Assembly: GCA_037576215.1 (NCBI GenBank)
Contig: JBANDB010000013.1
Coordinates: 558,001-622,000 of the forward strand
DNA length: 64,000 bases
Reading direction: 5' to 3'
DNA from: Armillaria gallica
Taxonomy: Eukaryota; Basidiomycota; Agaricomycetes; Agaricales; Physalacriaceae
The first letter of the stretch is position 1. Each line of letters begins with the position of its first letter. Made by a program: the position numbers and the translations under genes. Below, in pieces: positions 44,011-55,098 of the stretch. A model generated the notes under the pieces. The model did not search any database and was not told the DNA's origin. It saw nothing but the letters and a program-made list of their open reading frames with translations.

Positions 44011-45120
44011 CTTTGCATTCATATGCTGAACCTTTGGTAGTTCAAGGTATGCTGGAAATAGAGGGAGATCATCTCATATGTTTGGGTTCTCATGATCACG
44101 CCTGTCATTACGGGGCGAGGATGAGTATCCCTGAATAGATTGACATATAGTCCCGCGATAAAAATATGCAGCAACTTCTTCGTACGGAGATTATAAGCCG
44201 ACGAATGGGCCGTGTAGTACGTGTTATCAATGTATCATATATGCCATGCTAACCTATACTAACTGTTGCTTCTAGATCCAGACTTTCGCCTCTTGCGGTT
44301 GATAATTCTCTAGTTGTCTCAAGTCTCATCGCTTCATGCGTGAGCATCGTGAAATCCGATCGTGCATGTGACTCGTGAAGCGTATAAGTTCCTCTTCGGA
44401 AGCTGTCAGTCCTTGTCGACACGCCTTTTTTTACGTTCTGGCACAACAATACAACCGGACGGCTCCAATGCCTCATGATAACGCCAAGGGTGGGAATGAT
44501 TCCGAGAGCACTAACTATTCCTAATGACTCATTCCTGTCTCATATCTCATACACCATTCGCTTGCAGGCACATGTTCAGAAGCATCATCTATGCCCACCG
44601 AGGTAGCTTGGCGGTTCATCGATGATCGATATCAGTTACCACTGTTCATTTCGGTATGTTTTGTAGTAAAGTGCCCAATATCATTAGCGCTTACATGTTG
44701 TAAAGGAATTCGAATGGCTTCGTTTGAGTTTCCTACTTAGAGGGTCATAGACAGGCTCAATCTCTGTATACCCACGTCAGCTCTAGGAGTGCAGGAGGCT
44801 ACTGGAGAACGTTACCGGTGAGCACTGACAAATACGCTTGGACTTATTTTGAACTCGGAAGGCAGATAAAACAAACTATGGGATATAACACTGATATAAT
44901 ATATACCATGACTGATACACGGTAATGAATCCTAGAACTCGCACACGTACAAAGTTTTTTATTAAGAGAATCACACCCCTAGTTTTTAGGTCATCGATAT
45001 TCATTCCTGCACTCCCCTCCTTTTGAAAATTGATCGATGGCGCCTCTCAGCAATTGGCCGTAGCAAGTGAGTATCGCTACATAAACGCCGAGATTCTTTA
45101 CTTACCACCCAACTTTCAAG
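44011..45120. other. Intergenic region upstream of the right MFS gene
   Basis: Diverged mirror of 19.9-21.18 kb. No gene is supported; an open frame at 44249-44476 is not shared with the left arm. Confidence 0.4.
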
Positions 45121-47016
45121 ATGAACTCAACGCCAACAAAGGATCTTGGCTTTATACCTATCCCTCGCAGGCTCCGTTACGACCCAGCGCGGCCGTTTCA
45201 GTTTGGTATTGGGCTCAATGTTCTTTTCGCGCTCGCGTGCACCTTTAGTAAGTATGTGGGTCACAATTGTGTAGTAGCTGACGTTCATTATTGGATAGTG
45301 GCAGCAAATTTGTTCTACTGCCTGCCATTGTTAAGTGAGTTCGCCTCTTTGGAATGGGCTATGGGTGCTGAGATATACCCTAGTTCAATTCTCTGAATCT
45401 TTCGGAGTATCGTATTTTGGTTCCTCAAGGTGCGTTATGCAGGCTTCTGGCGCAGGGTCACCTAACACGTTCTTCTAGAGCTCCCACCCTTCTCCAGGCT
45501 GGGTCTGTTCCCTGATTATCTACTTCAATTGCAACGCCGCTCATATCATAACTAGATACGCGACAGGTCTCTTTGTCCTCGCACCACTAGGTGATATCAT
45601 CCGACGCCGGCAGCTCCTTCTCGGAGTCCTCATCTGCTCCACCACTCTCACCCTCTGCCTCGCTCTCGTCCGTAACTGGAATGCATTCCTCGCCGTCTCT
45701 TTTTTTGCGGGCGCACTGAATGTCGTACCCCCAATCCTCCTCCCCCTCGCAGCGGACATGGCTCCTTCTTCCCAGCGCGCCTTTGTCGTATCCATCATCG
45801 TCTCCGGGCTGATCATGGGGATTCTGGTCGCGCGAGTCGTTGCCGGGGTGATAGCTCAGTTCGCCGAGTGGCGGGTGGTCTATTACTTTGCGGTAGGCGT
45901 CCAGAGTGTCGTGTTGGTCGCGTGTTACGCGATGGTCCCGGATTACCCGGCCAAAAATACGGATAATCTGGGGTATTGGGGCCTAATCAAGTCTATGGTG
46001 TTGTTTGCGGTTGGGGAGCCGCAGTTGATTCAGGTGTGTTTGGTAATTCGGGATTTCTGCATTGCACTCATCGTTCACTGCAGGCTTGCCTTGTTAACTT
46101 ACTCTCCTCAGCGGGTCTGTCAAACTTTTGGGTCACATTAACATTCCTGCTGGGCGGTCCGCCGTATAACTATTCTACGTAAGTATTTACCCCTCAGGAA
46201 GGATCAAAGCGAATAAAATATCCTTGTCAGGTTGTGGATTGGGCTCTTCGGAGTCATCGGTATATTCGGGGTATGTATGACACCGCTCAGTGAGTTGCTT
46301 TCGCGTTACTTCAAGCCGGTAATTTTGTTGTCCTCATCACTGTGCATCAGCCGGTCGACTGGTAGACAAGCTGCATCCATGGCATGGTTCGATTCTGGGC
46401 TCTATACTTTATGGGTGCTTTCAGCTGCTTTTGGTCGGCGCGGCTGGTATCCATGTTGCTCCCGTCAGTCACCTTACCACTAGCCGTTAATTCGCGCTGA
46501 TTTTGTTTTTCCAAAAAAGGTGATTTTGGCTACGCTAGGAATAGATGTATTTTGTCGAATGCTACAAGTTTCGCTTCAAATGTCCATCTTCAGGTCAGTC
46601 TCTATGAATCTCCAGTGATATATCTGGATCCCCAATTACCCGCCACAGCATCTCCGCAGCAGCTACAACACGCCTGAATGCTATCTCTCTCATATGGGTG
46701 AGTGACCGTCTTCGCTTTTCTGTATTATTCTTATCGTATTTACCTTCAACAGGTCTTCCTTGGGCAAGTTATGGGTGCAGATGTGGGTTCGCGTGTGTTT
46801 TTGGAGTATGGATGGAGAGCAGGGGCGGGCTTATCGCTCGGTTGGACCGGGCTCGGCCTCTTGGTCCTTCTCGTGCGTGGACCTCATTGTGGGCGTAAGA
46901 CGTGGTTTGGGTATGAGGGTGGATTTGGTGCCGAGAAAAATGCCGAACAGACGGATGGGGAGATAGGTGAGAAGGGGAGTGATATTAGTGTTTCGGACAA
47001 CAGTCCGCATACGTAG
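45121..47016 (+). CDS. Major facilitator superfamily transporter, right copy
   Basis: ATG at 45121 (MNSTPTKDLGFIPIPRRLRY), several exons, end at 47016 with SDNSPHT. It has the same set of MFS segments as the left copy, including GLSNFWVTLTFLLGG and VISLIW-type joins such as AAATTRLNAISLIW before VFLGQVMGADVGSRV. Amino-acid changes are few and scattered (Ser to Asn at residue 2, Ala to Thr in PAKNTDNLG), and frames and splice sites are kept. The gene is therefore probably functional. The monooxygenase follows on the same strand about 1 kb downstream. Confidence 0.82.
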
Positions 47017-47409
47017 ATATTACTCTGGGTGCCTACCGTACTAACTACTACGCCCATAATACAAGAGATAAAGACCGATACCTGAATTTATGATCATGAA
47101 GGGAGCCGCCGGCTTGCCCAACGGATCTGAATGCCGGTTTACCGGCTTACGAAGTACAGTAACTACCGTCCGTTGTCAACTTGTTGCCAACTAGGGTTGA
47201 AACTTCAACCCAACGTTCAAGATCATTATGTACTTGCTTATTCAGACCTTCTGTCTCCCAGTTGAATTATCCTCGATGCGCATTGTGCAATCCTTTTCTC
47301 TAAAAGTCTATCACCAAAGTGAGCACGTAATCTACATCCACATTAACCAATGTTATGAACATTCTTCTGGTAGCGAACTTCGAAGTGTCAGCTGACGACA
47401 TTTCCAAAC

Positions 47410-47679
47410 GTGCATTCTACAGTCATGAATCTGATGCTTCTGCGGATTCTGGAAATGCTTTACGTGCGAAGGCTTACACTTCGGGATTTGCAACGCCGGT
47501 CAGAGTCCCGTTTTGTTATGCGATTTTACGATGCCGCTTGCGAGTCGCACGCCGCTCGCACTCCAAGAACAAGTACCGTAGAGTCGTTTTCTGCTTTCAT
47601 GTCGAGACTGTATCTTGCTGAGGAACCGCCTCACAGTCAACATACAGATTTGCTTCAACTTCCACTCGCTTGGCTTTAA
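47410..47679 (+). CDS. Small open frame conserved in both arms, right copy
   Basis: Counterpart of 17328-17552. The shared part starts MLYVRRLTLRDLQRRSESRF and ends LLQLPLAWL, with an extra open stretch upstream in this arm. It is unrecognised and perhaps not a gene. Confidence 0.3.
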   Translation: MHSTVMNLMLLRILEMLYVRRLTLRDLQRRSESRFVMRFYDAACESHAARTPRTSTVESFSAFMSRLYLAEEPPHSQHTDLLQLPLAWL

Positions 47680-47987
47680 ATTGGACTGGGAAAACTAGCT
47701 CTACTCGCAGATCAACAGATTTTTGCTGGATCTATCGATTAACAGCCTATCATTAACAATGCTCTTTTGGGAAAATAATTCCGACACTGTTCTATCGAGG
47801 TTTCTTTAACTGTACCTATCCCCATCCGAAGTTCAAACTGAGCGATATTTCACAACTTTGTCAATCTTCACTGTCAATCTTCTCCGTCAACCCGAAACTG
47901 CGCCCGGTTCCGCAATATAAAGCTCAGTGGTGCATCTCATGAATATCACTACCTTCAGCCAACATCATAGTCCTCTCTCTAGCTATC

Positions 47988-49589
47988 ATGTCCGAAAACA
48001 TGGTTCGTGAACCGCTCTCTGGCATAGACATCCTCATCGCCGGTCGGTTCAGACCCTTCAATAACATTTCTTCGTGGCGACGCTGATACCTTTCGTGCAG
48101 GTGGAGGCCTCGCTGGCTTGACCGCTGCCATCGAGTGCTATCGCAAAGGTCACAACGTTCGCGTCGTCGAACGTCGACCTGGTCTCGATCCCTTTGGTAA
48201 GTAACTCAAATCCACACAATCCCCCAGAATTTATGCCCGCTCCAGGTGATCTAGTCGCCATCCAACCCAGCGCACTGCGTACCATGCGCAAGTGGCCGGG
48301 GTTCGTTAGCCAGCTGTACGAAAACCAATTCGGACCCGACATCCACATGTACAAGTTTGACGGGACTCTCATTGGAGTGTTTCCTAGCTTGGGCGACTAT
48401 GACCCGAGTACCGGTGAACGCGCTGTCGCCCTCAGTCGTCTGGAGCTCCATCGGGCGTTGCATAAGTATGCGACATCGCTTGGGATCTCCGTCGAGCATG
48501 GGATTAGTGTCGAAGACTACTCAGAGACCATCGATAAGGGTTGTGCTATTCTTGCAGATGGCACCAAGCTTGAGGCAGACCTTGTCATCGCTGCCGATGG
48601 TGTGGGCGGTAAAGGATGGGGTATCGTGAGTGGGAAAAAGGACCAGCCTATCAGCAGCGGCTACGCAATCTATCGAACGACCTTCCCGCTCGAGTATGCA
48701 TTGAAGGATCCCCTGCTCGCGAAGGTGTACGAAGGCGACGGTTCCCATGGCGCTGCTTATATAGGCTTCAACACGCACATAGTCACCGGCAAGAACAAAA
48801 ACATCGTTTGCTGGATGATGACTTATCTCGCAAGTATTATTTTCAATCCCCCCTGGTTGATTTCTGATAACATACTAGGATGATGGCAATGCGACCGAGG
48901 ATTGGTCAAAGACTCAGTCTTCGGATTCTGCACTCAAACATGTGAAAGACTGGAGTCCGTTCGTCCCAGCTCTCATTAATGCGGTGCCCAACAAGGAAGT
49001 CGTCGACTGGAAGCTTATGTGGCGTAACCCCCAGCCCAAGTGGATCTCTCCAATGGGTCGTGTCGCCCAGATCGGAGATGCTGCGCATAGTCTTCTTCCT
49101 ACTAGCGGCAGCGGTGCGACCATGGCTATGGAGGATGGTTTCACTCTCGCAGCTTGTCTCCACATCAGCGGAAAGGACAAAATCCCTTTGGCTGTACAAG
49201 TTTACAACAAGCTACGGTTTGTTTAACAATTATACTCTCGCTGTTCAGTGCTGGTGCGACTCATTTACATATTTAGGTTTGAACGCGTCTCTTGTGCTCA
49301 AAGGATGGGATTCAAGACGCGTGAAAATTGGCATCATACAGATTGGGATGCTGTATCGAAGAATCCTCAGCTAGTCGGCAAGATCATCGGTAACTGGCTA
49401 GCGAAGCATGACTCAGAGAAGTACGCGTACGACAATTATGCTGCGTGCGCCAAACATATCACCGACGGCACGCCTTTTACTAATACCAACACTCCTCCGG
49501 GCTACATTTACGAGCCGTGGACAGTTGAGGATTTATTGAAGGCGGCGAGAGAGAAGACTGATGTTCAGGACGCTGGTGATTGGAGTTGA
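47988..49589 (+). CDS. FAD-dependent monooxygenase (salicylate-hydroxylase-like), right copy
   Basis: ATG at 47988 (MSENMVREPLSGIDILIAG). The first intron joins to GGLAGLTAAIE, completing GxGxxG; further introns lie near 48.2, 48.83 and 49.22 kb; the stop is at 49589. The FAD motifs DLVIAADGVGG and RVAQIGDAAHSLLPTSG are unchanged. Substitutions relative to the left copy are few and conservative (for example Ile to Val in LIGVFPS). It follows the MFS gene on the same strand, as in the left arm. Confidence 0.85.
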
Positions 49590-50598
49590 GTCACCGGCTA
49601 TGCTGTAACTTGTCCATAGAAACTGTTCCTTTAGATTCCCGGTCTGCTATAGAACTTGTCTTATCCCAACTTGTACCTCTGACTTGCAGGAAGCCGTCGG
49701 CGATTACTGTGAACCCTCTAAACTTAAATATTGAGGTTCAAATATTCCACAGATCAATACAAACTCGACTTTTTAAACTTGAAGTCCAATGCAAAAATTG
49801 GTATGATATAACTTGAAGTCAAAGTTGAAGACGGAACTGCCAGACACGCCCTGCCCTGTCTACTTGTCTGATCATCAATGATTTCCTCATTTTGTCCTCA
49901 TTTAAGCTCGCTTTGTTTAGCACCGCATAAAGATCGGCAGCCGGTCCGCTTCAGCCAGTGTTTCCTTCGAACTACGACGAGTACTTAAGCTCAACGCTAG
50001 CGGTAAGAGCAAAGTCTCATTTGTGGTGAATGTGACTGAGTGATTTTCATTCACAAACCATACTTCAGGGAAATATGCGACCGCGTCGCTCGCTTTTACA
50101 CATTCTGGCATCGTGCTTAGCAGCACTTCCATGGCGTTTATGGCTATGTTTCCCGAAATCCATAAGATCATCCGTTTACATTCGTCTCGGGAAGTAGTAT
50201 AGCGTTCAAGAACGGAGTATACAACGCCTTCCTTTCGGTCTTATTCTCAAACACACTCATGATGGGCCACCGGAGATCGAGGCGAACAACATCAAATTCG
50301 TCCACGAAAATACAACCACTTCTGTCCCCCGCATTCTTGACGTCCTTCCTGATATACCAAAGGGAACCGCGTCCGAGGGGTTGATCCTTATGACAGAGGT
50401 AAAAGATGTAACATTGGTTCAGTGGCTCCTCTCCAGGACCGCATACCCTCCCGAGTTCTTTCATTACAGTAACCTCATCTTCGGTCCCGCTCACCTCCGC
50501 GGCGGACGTAGTCTCAAAGAGCTATCCGAGCTCATGACATCCTTCAACAAACCCGTACTCGACCTTTCGGATAGTGCACTACTCATCGCCGACCTGAA

Positions 50599-50603
50599 AA
50601 GGG
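50599..50603. repeat. Target site duplication AAGGG, left side
   Basis: AAGGG directly precedes the 5' LTR and is repeated at 55094-55098 directly after the 3' LTR. The left palindrome arm shows the unfilled site with a single copy (one base different). Confidence 0.85.
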
Positions 50604-51119
50604 TGTTATGGATATCGGGCCTTTTCCGGTCGTACATGAGTCAACACATGCTTTCTCTCGGCGTTCTCGGTCTTGACCTCGGCCTACTGGCATTTTCTCA
50701 TATTTTCTCTATTCTTCTTGCTAATACTGGAATGCGATGGAACGTTGTAGAATAATACTGACTCGAGTCCTTACTAGTAGTGTATAAATACTTACCTGAC
50801 ATTGTATTAGGATCTCTTAATCTAATTTTACTACTCTTCGACGTCCACTTCACTGTGTGATTTAAGCATCTTTGATCGGTTACGCCCAGCGCTTGCCAGT
50901 CAACTGCTTCCCGACTACGCCTAGCGCTTGTTGGAAACCTTGTCAGTTACGCCTAGCGCTTGCTGACAAACTCGCTAACTACGCCTAGCGCTTGGTAGCA
51001 CCCATATCGGATCCCTCTTGGTGGTTGGAACTCGCTCTCGGACATCCTCGCTCTTGACTTGGGTTTTACTCGAGTATTCATCGTCTCTTGTATTACTCAA
51101 AATACTCTGATTCTTAACA
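50604..51119 (+). repeat. 5' LTR
   Basis: 516 bp, TG...CA ends. A TATAAATA box at 50783-50790 may start the element transcript. Near the middle it carries four copies of an ACGCCTAGCGCTTG motif. Confidence 0.88.
50882..50995. repeat. Four-copy ACGCCTAGCGCTTG array in the LTR
   Basis: Copies start at 50882 (one variant base), 50917, 50949 and 50981, spaced 35, 32 and 32 bases. Each has the self-complementary core AGCGCT. The array sits roughly 100 bases after the TATA box, in the likely transcribed R/U5 part. The same array is in the 3' LTR at 54856-54969. Confidence 0.8.
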
Positions 51120-51120
51120 T

Positions 51121-51138
51121 TGGTGGACACATTGGGAC
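51121..51138 (+). promoter_or_regulatory. Primer-binding-site-like sequence
   Basis: TGGTGGACACATTGGG begins one base after the 5' LTR and starts with TGG, complementary to a tRNA CCA end. It does not resemble the initiator-Met site, and the donor tRNA was not identified. Confidence 0.45.
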
Positions 51139-51223
51139 CACCTTGTAGAGGGAATCGATTTATCCATTATCTCTTACTCGCTTCAGCACTTAATCACACA
51201 TACTCGCATTGGACTTATATACC

Positions 51224-52060
51224 ATGTCTGAATCCATTGCATCAATCCATTTGTGTGCTTCGCAATCTACTCCCCCATTCCATCATCTGTCCGACGACTC
51301 ATTCGCATTTCCGGATTCTCTAGCACCGCTTGTATTGCCAGTCGACCCGGTGGACATCACAGACACTAATACCATCAAGGTGACTCGCTTGTGGCCATCC
51401 TGTGTTCCACTTTTTACATTCAAAGGACATCCACAATTACAGGAGCGCAAGGAGCTCATTATAAAGATACTCAAACTCCGGGGATGGATTGGGTATAACC
51501 TACGGACTGCAAGTGCTCGTGTACTGACGCACAACCAATATACTAATACCTTTTCGGAAGAAACGCGCCTGCTAGATCGCCTTCTCACGTCCGTGATTTC
51601 ATGCACCACATTCACGAAAGACATTGTGTATAAGTTGGATGGGGACATTTATCAGGAACTTTGCGCCAAATTGACTGCTCGCCGGAAACTTGCCTCCTCA
51701 TCACTCCATGACTTCGGTTACTCCGATCTTGAACCACCTGCATGGGTAATCAGCACGGCGCAAGGCTTGACAAGTAACGACTTTGAGATGTATGCTTTCC
51801 ATTATCGCATACACGTCGAACATTTCCTTCATATGCTTGACTACGTCCACGACTGGGATAGACTTCAGACACGTGTGTACCTTGACGAAAGACTCCTTGC
51901 AGCTCAGCGTAATGCTGACAGAGCCCGCCTCGGGAAAATGGAATATTGTCATCGTGATGTTCCTCCTTCACCATATTCTGATCCTCTCAAGTCAAAGACC
52001 TCTTGTCAAACTTCGGTCTCTGACTGGAGTTGCGGGGAGTATACCATGTGGCTACAGTAG
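51224..52060 (+). CDS. LTR element ORF1, 278 residues, gag-position protein
   Basis: ATG at 51224 (MSESIASIHLCASQ), the first ATG after the 5' LTR. The protein is mostly helical in appearance, with no zinc knuckle or membrane segment. By position it would be a capsid-like Gag, but I see no diagnostic motif. Its last 31 bases overlap the open frame of ORF2, which lies in the -1 frame. Confidence 0.55.
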   Translation: MSESIASIHLCASQSTPPFHHLSDDSFAFPDSLAPLVLPVDPVDITDTNTIKVTRLWPSCVPLFTFKGHPQLQERKELIIKILKLRGWIGYNLRTASARVLTHNQYTNTFSEETRLLDRLLTSVISCTTFTKDIVYKLDGDIYQELCAKLTARRKLASSSLHDFGYSDLEPPAWVISTAQGLTSNDFEMYAFHYRIHVEHFLHMLDYVHDWDRLQTRVYLDERLLAAQRNADRARLGKMEYCHRDVPPSPYSDPLKSKTSCQTSVSDWSCGEYTMWLQ

Positions 52061-54564
52061 ATACAGGACAGCAGCCTAACAACTCGTGGGACGCTGGAAT
52101 ACAAGGTCGGCCCTATCGTCAAGTTTCACGCAATTCCCCTACTCCCTGCTCGGACAACTCTGAGCGTAAAGGCATTCACTTTGACGCGAAGATCAAAATG
52201 ACGAATACACCCACTCGAGATAGCAGTCCAGAGACTATGGTCAGTTGCGAGAGCAAACCTGATGAGATTTCAACCCTAAGCGGAGCCCTAGACCATAGCA
52301 TCAGCACACCGGCCTTGAATCATCCGACTCTTCGAATTCATGGAGCTCGCGTCTTCCGGATTGCTTCAAATACACCGTGTGCACCTTTTTCTGAGAAGAA
52401 CTACAGGTTACCCCGCAAAGTGCGACGCCGCATCAATAGGCTGAACGGACAGCTACAGAGAGTAGGCTGTCAGCATCGGAATCTGTTGGTAGAGATGATG
52501 AAACACACACAACGGCTATTTGGTTACACCTTCTCTCGAAAGACAGCCACTATAGTTGCAGCAGAGATGGATAAATTTCATCTTGACATCCCAAAAAGTG
52601 TCATAGATTCAGGTTGGGACATCGCTCTCGTGTCCGATACGGTGCTCCAGGTATTATACTCATGGCCTAAAGATAAGTTAGACATCAGACCAGCAGATTC
52701 GAACGAAGGCATTAATCCCAAGCACCAGATTGACGGAATGGAATTCACGCTCAAGTTCAAAACGTACGTTCTTTGCGCAGGCTATCTTCCGTCACAATAT
52801 TCCCCTTCCTTGACGCATAGAGAACTTCGTCGCCTTGACAAACTGCAGGAGCGATTCAAGACACTTTCTTCATGTCCTAAGGTTCGTATCAAGCAGAACA
52901 TCAATCTTGTACAAACTATGGAAGGGACTTGTCAGACTCAAATTGAATGTCGACTATACGGCCAACGTTTCATCGGACATAAAATTGCTATGGTGCCAGC
53001 AGCTACCAATTGGGAGTGCTGTGTCTTTGAATCATATTGTCGGACCTGTAAATCTTGTCACTATCCAAAACATCGACAAGTACACAGAGAGGTAGCCAAC
53101 AGATACTTTGTGATGCCTCTGGAGTCCAGTACCAATATACCTGTCAGCATCCGACCTCTGACAATGCATCGTGGTCGATTTAATAAGCAAAACATCAGCC
53201 AGGAAACTCATCAGTGGCGACTTGTTGACTCACCCAATGCCCTCATTTCCGAGCACCTCGTTCTTCATGGTACAGACATCTTCAACTTTCTAAAGGCTGT
53301 AAGAAAGGCGAAGCTGGCCAGACGTGTTTGTAATCCTCAGAAAGGGCTTTACGGAGTCAGTCAGGGGAAGCAGACGCCGAAACAACGACGACGCACCACT
53401 CGAGAGAGTCAGCACATTAGGATAATGCGTCATCTGCGTCAACTCGCAATCAGAATCAACCCAGCAGTAATTCCAAACGTCGCCTTCGAAGAGTTCGGCA
53501 CCAGTTCCGGACGCGTGGATATCACTGTGACTTTCTTCTATTACATTCACAGCTTCGCGTTCAGTCTTGCAGACTATACACAGTCTCCCAAATTTGAGAG
53601 AATAACATCAACGACATCACCGCAGATCACTGTGGCCAGTAAGCTAGAGCGGAATATACAGCTCGACACCAGTCCAAACCAGGTACCTTTCTCCAAGATT
53701 TATATTCAAGTCACTATCTCTCTCCCTCTCACTTCCGAAAATACGCAAAATAACTTGCGCATGCGTTCAGGCCTAGTGATTCCGAAAAATGATCCAAATG
53801 TTGTCATAACTGAACGACATCAAGTCCAGGCATCGGAATCCAAAGCGAAAGGGACAATTGTGGACACAGACGCCTCCACAAATAGCCAATTGTGTGACAA
53901 GGAAAGACGGCACGTCGGACCAATAAGGAGACTTGAAGATCAGATTAGTGATCCGGGTGTCAATATCCAACGCGCCATCCAAACGAGGATCGTGGTGGAC
54001 ATCATTGCATGGAATAACCCTGGGACATTGATGCAAGACCGAACGTTAGACATAACCTCGCGGGTGAATGAACCAGTGGTGGTATCAATGAAACGGCGAA
54101 ATGATGGAAGCCATCATCAATATCGTTCCCGTTTTGGAAACCCTTTCTCGGCATCGAAATCTGCCGAATTCCCTCTTGATCATCACTCAAAGCTTCCTCC
54201 CACGTCTTCTGAAAAACATCATGATAGTTCTTACTGCGGAGATCTTTTCCGGTTCGTTATAGAAATCGTCTCAGAACAATCATCTGCAGACTCGCTCGCT
54301 TTCCTTAGCCAAGTCCCATATCCTGACTTGGAGTTGATTCTGGACTCATCTAACAGCGACGAGCCTGGGTGCAATAACATTCCTGAAGGTAACGAATATT
54401 TCCGTTCATATTTAAAGGGTGTGCGGCAAATTCTACTTCAATCCGCCTCACGTTACAGTCATAATTGCCAAGTAGTAACTGTGCCAAGGAAATTCAAGTC
54501 TGTGAGATTTATTCTTCTAATTGGTTTCGTTTACTTGCGCCTCACCTCGTTCATGCATATGTAG
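52030..54564 (+). CDS. LTR element ORF2, 844 codons open, function unknown
   Basis: The frame is open from 52030, overlapping ORF1; the first ATG is at 52198 (MTNTPTRDSSPETM). It may be reached by -1 frameshifting, by splicing or by its own start. The protein is basic and polar. It has a cysteine/histidine cluster CVFESYCRTCKSCHYPKH near residue 340 and an Arg/Lys-rich region (TPKQRRRTTRESQHIR). The reverse-transcriptase YxDD box, the integrase HHCC/DDE pattern and the protease DTG/DSG are all absent. The stop is 13 bases before the 3' LTR. A frame this long with few low-complexity parts suggests a maintained protein of unknown role. Confidence 0.6.
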   Translation: MRGVYHVATVDTGQQPNNSWDAGIQGRPYRQVSRNSPTPCSDNSERKGIHFDAKIKMTNTPTRDSSPETMVSCESKPDEISTLSGALDHSISTPALNHPTLRIHGARVFRIASNTPCAPFSEKNYRLPRKVRRRINRLNGQLQRVGCQHRNLLVEMMKHTQRLFGYTFSRKTATIVAAEMDKFHLDIPKSVIDSGWDIALVSDTVLQVLYSWPKDKLDIRPADSNEGINPKHQIDGMEFTLKFKTYVLCAGYLPSQYSPSLTHRELRRLDKLQERFKTLSSCPKVRIKQNINLVQTMEGTCQTQIECRLYGQRFIGHKIAMVPAATNWECCVFESYCRTCKSCHYPKHRQVHREVANRYFVMPLESSTNIPVSIRPLTMHRGRFNKQNISQETHQWRLVDSPNALISEHLVLHGTDIFNFLKAVRKAKLARRVCNPQKGLYGVSQGKQTPKQRRRTTRESQHIRIMRHLRQLAIRINPAVIPNVAFEEFGTSSGRVDITVTFFYYIHSFAFSLADYTQSPKFERITSTTSPQITVASKLERNIQLDTSPNQVPFSKIYIQVTISLPLTSENTQNNLRMRSGLVIPKNDPNVVITERHQVQASESKAKGTIVDTDASTNSQLCDKERRHVGPIRRLEDQISDPGVNIQRAIQTRIVVDIIAWNNPGTLMQDRTLDITSRVNEPVVVSMKRRNDGSHHQYRSRFGNPFSASKSAEFPLDHHSKLPPTSSEKHHDSSYCGDLFRFVIEIVSEQSSADSLAFLSQVPYPDLELILDSSNSDEPGCNNIPEGNEYFRSYLKGVRQILLQSASRYSHNCQVVTVPRKFKSVRFILLIGFVYLRLTSFMHM

Positions 54565-54577
54565 ACTGGGGGGGCTC
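54565..54577 (+). promoter_or_regulatory. Polypurine-tract-like sequence before the 3' LTR
   Basis: A G-run (GACTGGGGGGGCTC) abuts the 3' LTR start, the place where plus-strand priming would begin. It is short and ends in CTC, so the assignment is tentative. Confidence 0.4.
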
Positions 54578-55093
54578 TGTTATGGATATCGGGCCTTTTC
54601 CGGTCGTACATGAGTCAACACATGCTTTCTCTCGGCGTTCTCGGTCTTGACCTCGGCCTACTGGCATTTTCTCATATTTTCTCTATTCTTCTTGCTAATA
54701 CTGGAATGCGATGGAACGTTGTAGAATAATACTGACTCGAGTCCTTACTAGTAGTGTATAAATACTTACCTGACATTGTATTAGGATCTCTTAATCTAAT
54801 TTTACTACTCTTCGACGTCCACTTCACTGTGTGATTTAAGCATCTTTGATCGGTTACGCCCAGCGCTTGCCAGTCAACTGCTTCCCGACTACGCCTAGCG
54901 CTTGTTGGAAACCTTGTCAGTTACGCCTAGCGCTTGCTGACAAACTCGCTAACTACGCCTAGCGCTTGGTAGCACCCATATCGGATCCCTCTTGGTGGTT
55001 GGAACTCGCTCTCGGACATCCTCGCTCTTGACTTGGGTTTTACTCGAGTATTCATCGTCTCTTGTATTACTCAAAATACTCTGATTCTTAACA
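54578..55093 (+). repeat. 3' LTR
   Basis: Same 516 bp as the 5' LTR at a constant offset of 3,974 bases. I saw no difference in a full read-through comparison. Confidence 0.88.
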
Positions 55094-55098
55094 AAGGG
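55094..55098. repeat. Target site duplication AAGGG, right side
   Basis: Partner of 50599-50603. After it the phosphotransferase sequence resumes as CTCTTACTGAAC, in register with the left arm. Confidence 0.85.

Larger units (their letters stand above)
50604..55093 (+). mobile_element. LTR element with no recognisable polymerase (4,490 bp)
   Basis: Two identical-looking 516-bp direct repeats (50604-51119 and 54578-55093) begin TGTTATGG and end CTTAACA. They flank an internal region of 3,458 bases, and the whole is bounded by a 5-bp duplication. The internal region has two large frames. I find no reverse transcriptase, integrase or protease signature in either, so movement would need enzymes in trans. 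The LTR identity implies a recent insertion. Confidence 0.88.

Noticed and set aside
50882..50995. CRISPR-like array
   Set aside because: Four short units inside an LTR of a eukaryotic element; the spacers are not uniform unique sequences and no cas genes are present.
51224..54564. Calling the LTR element a standard Copia or Gypsy element
   Set aside because: No reverse transcriptase, integrase or protease motif could be found in either frame; the superfamily is left open.
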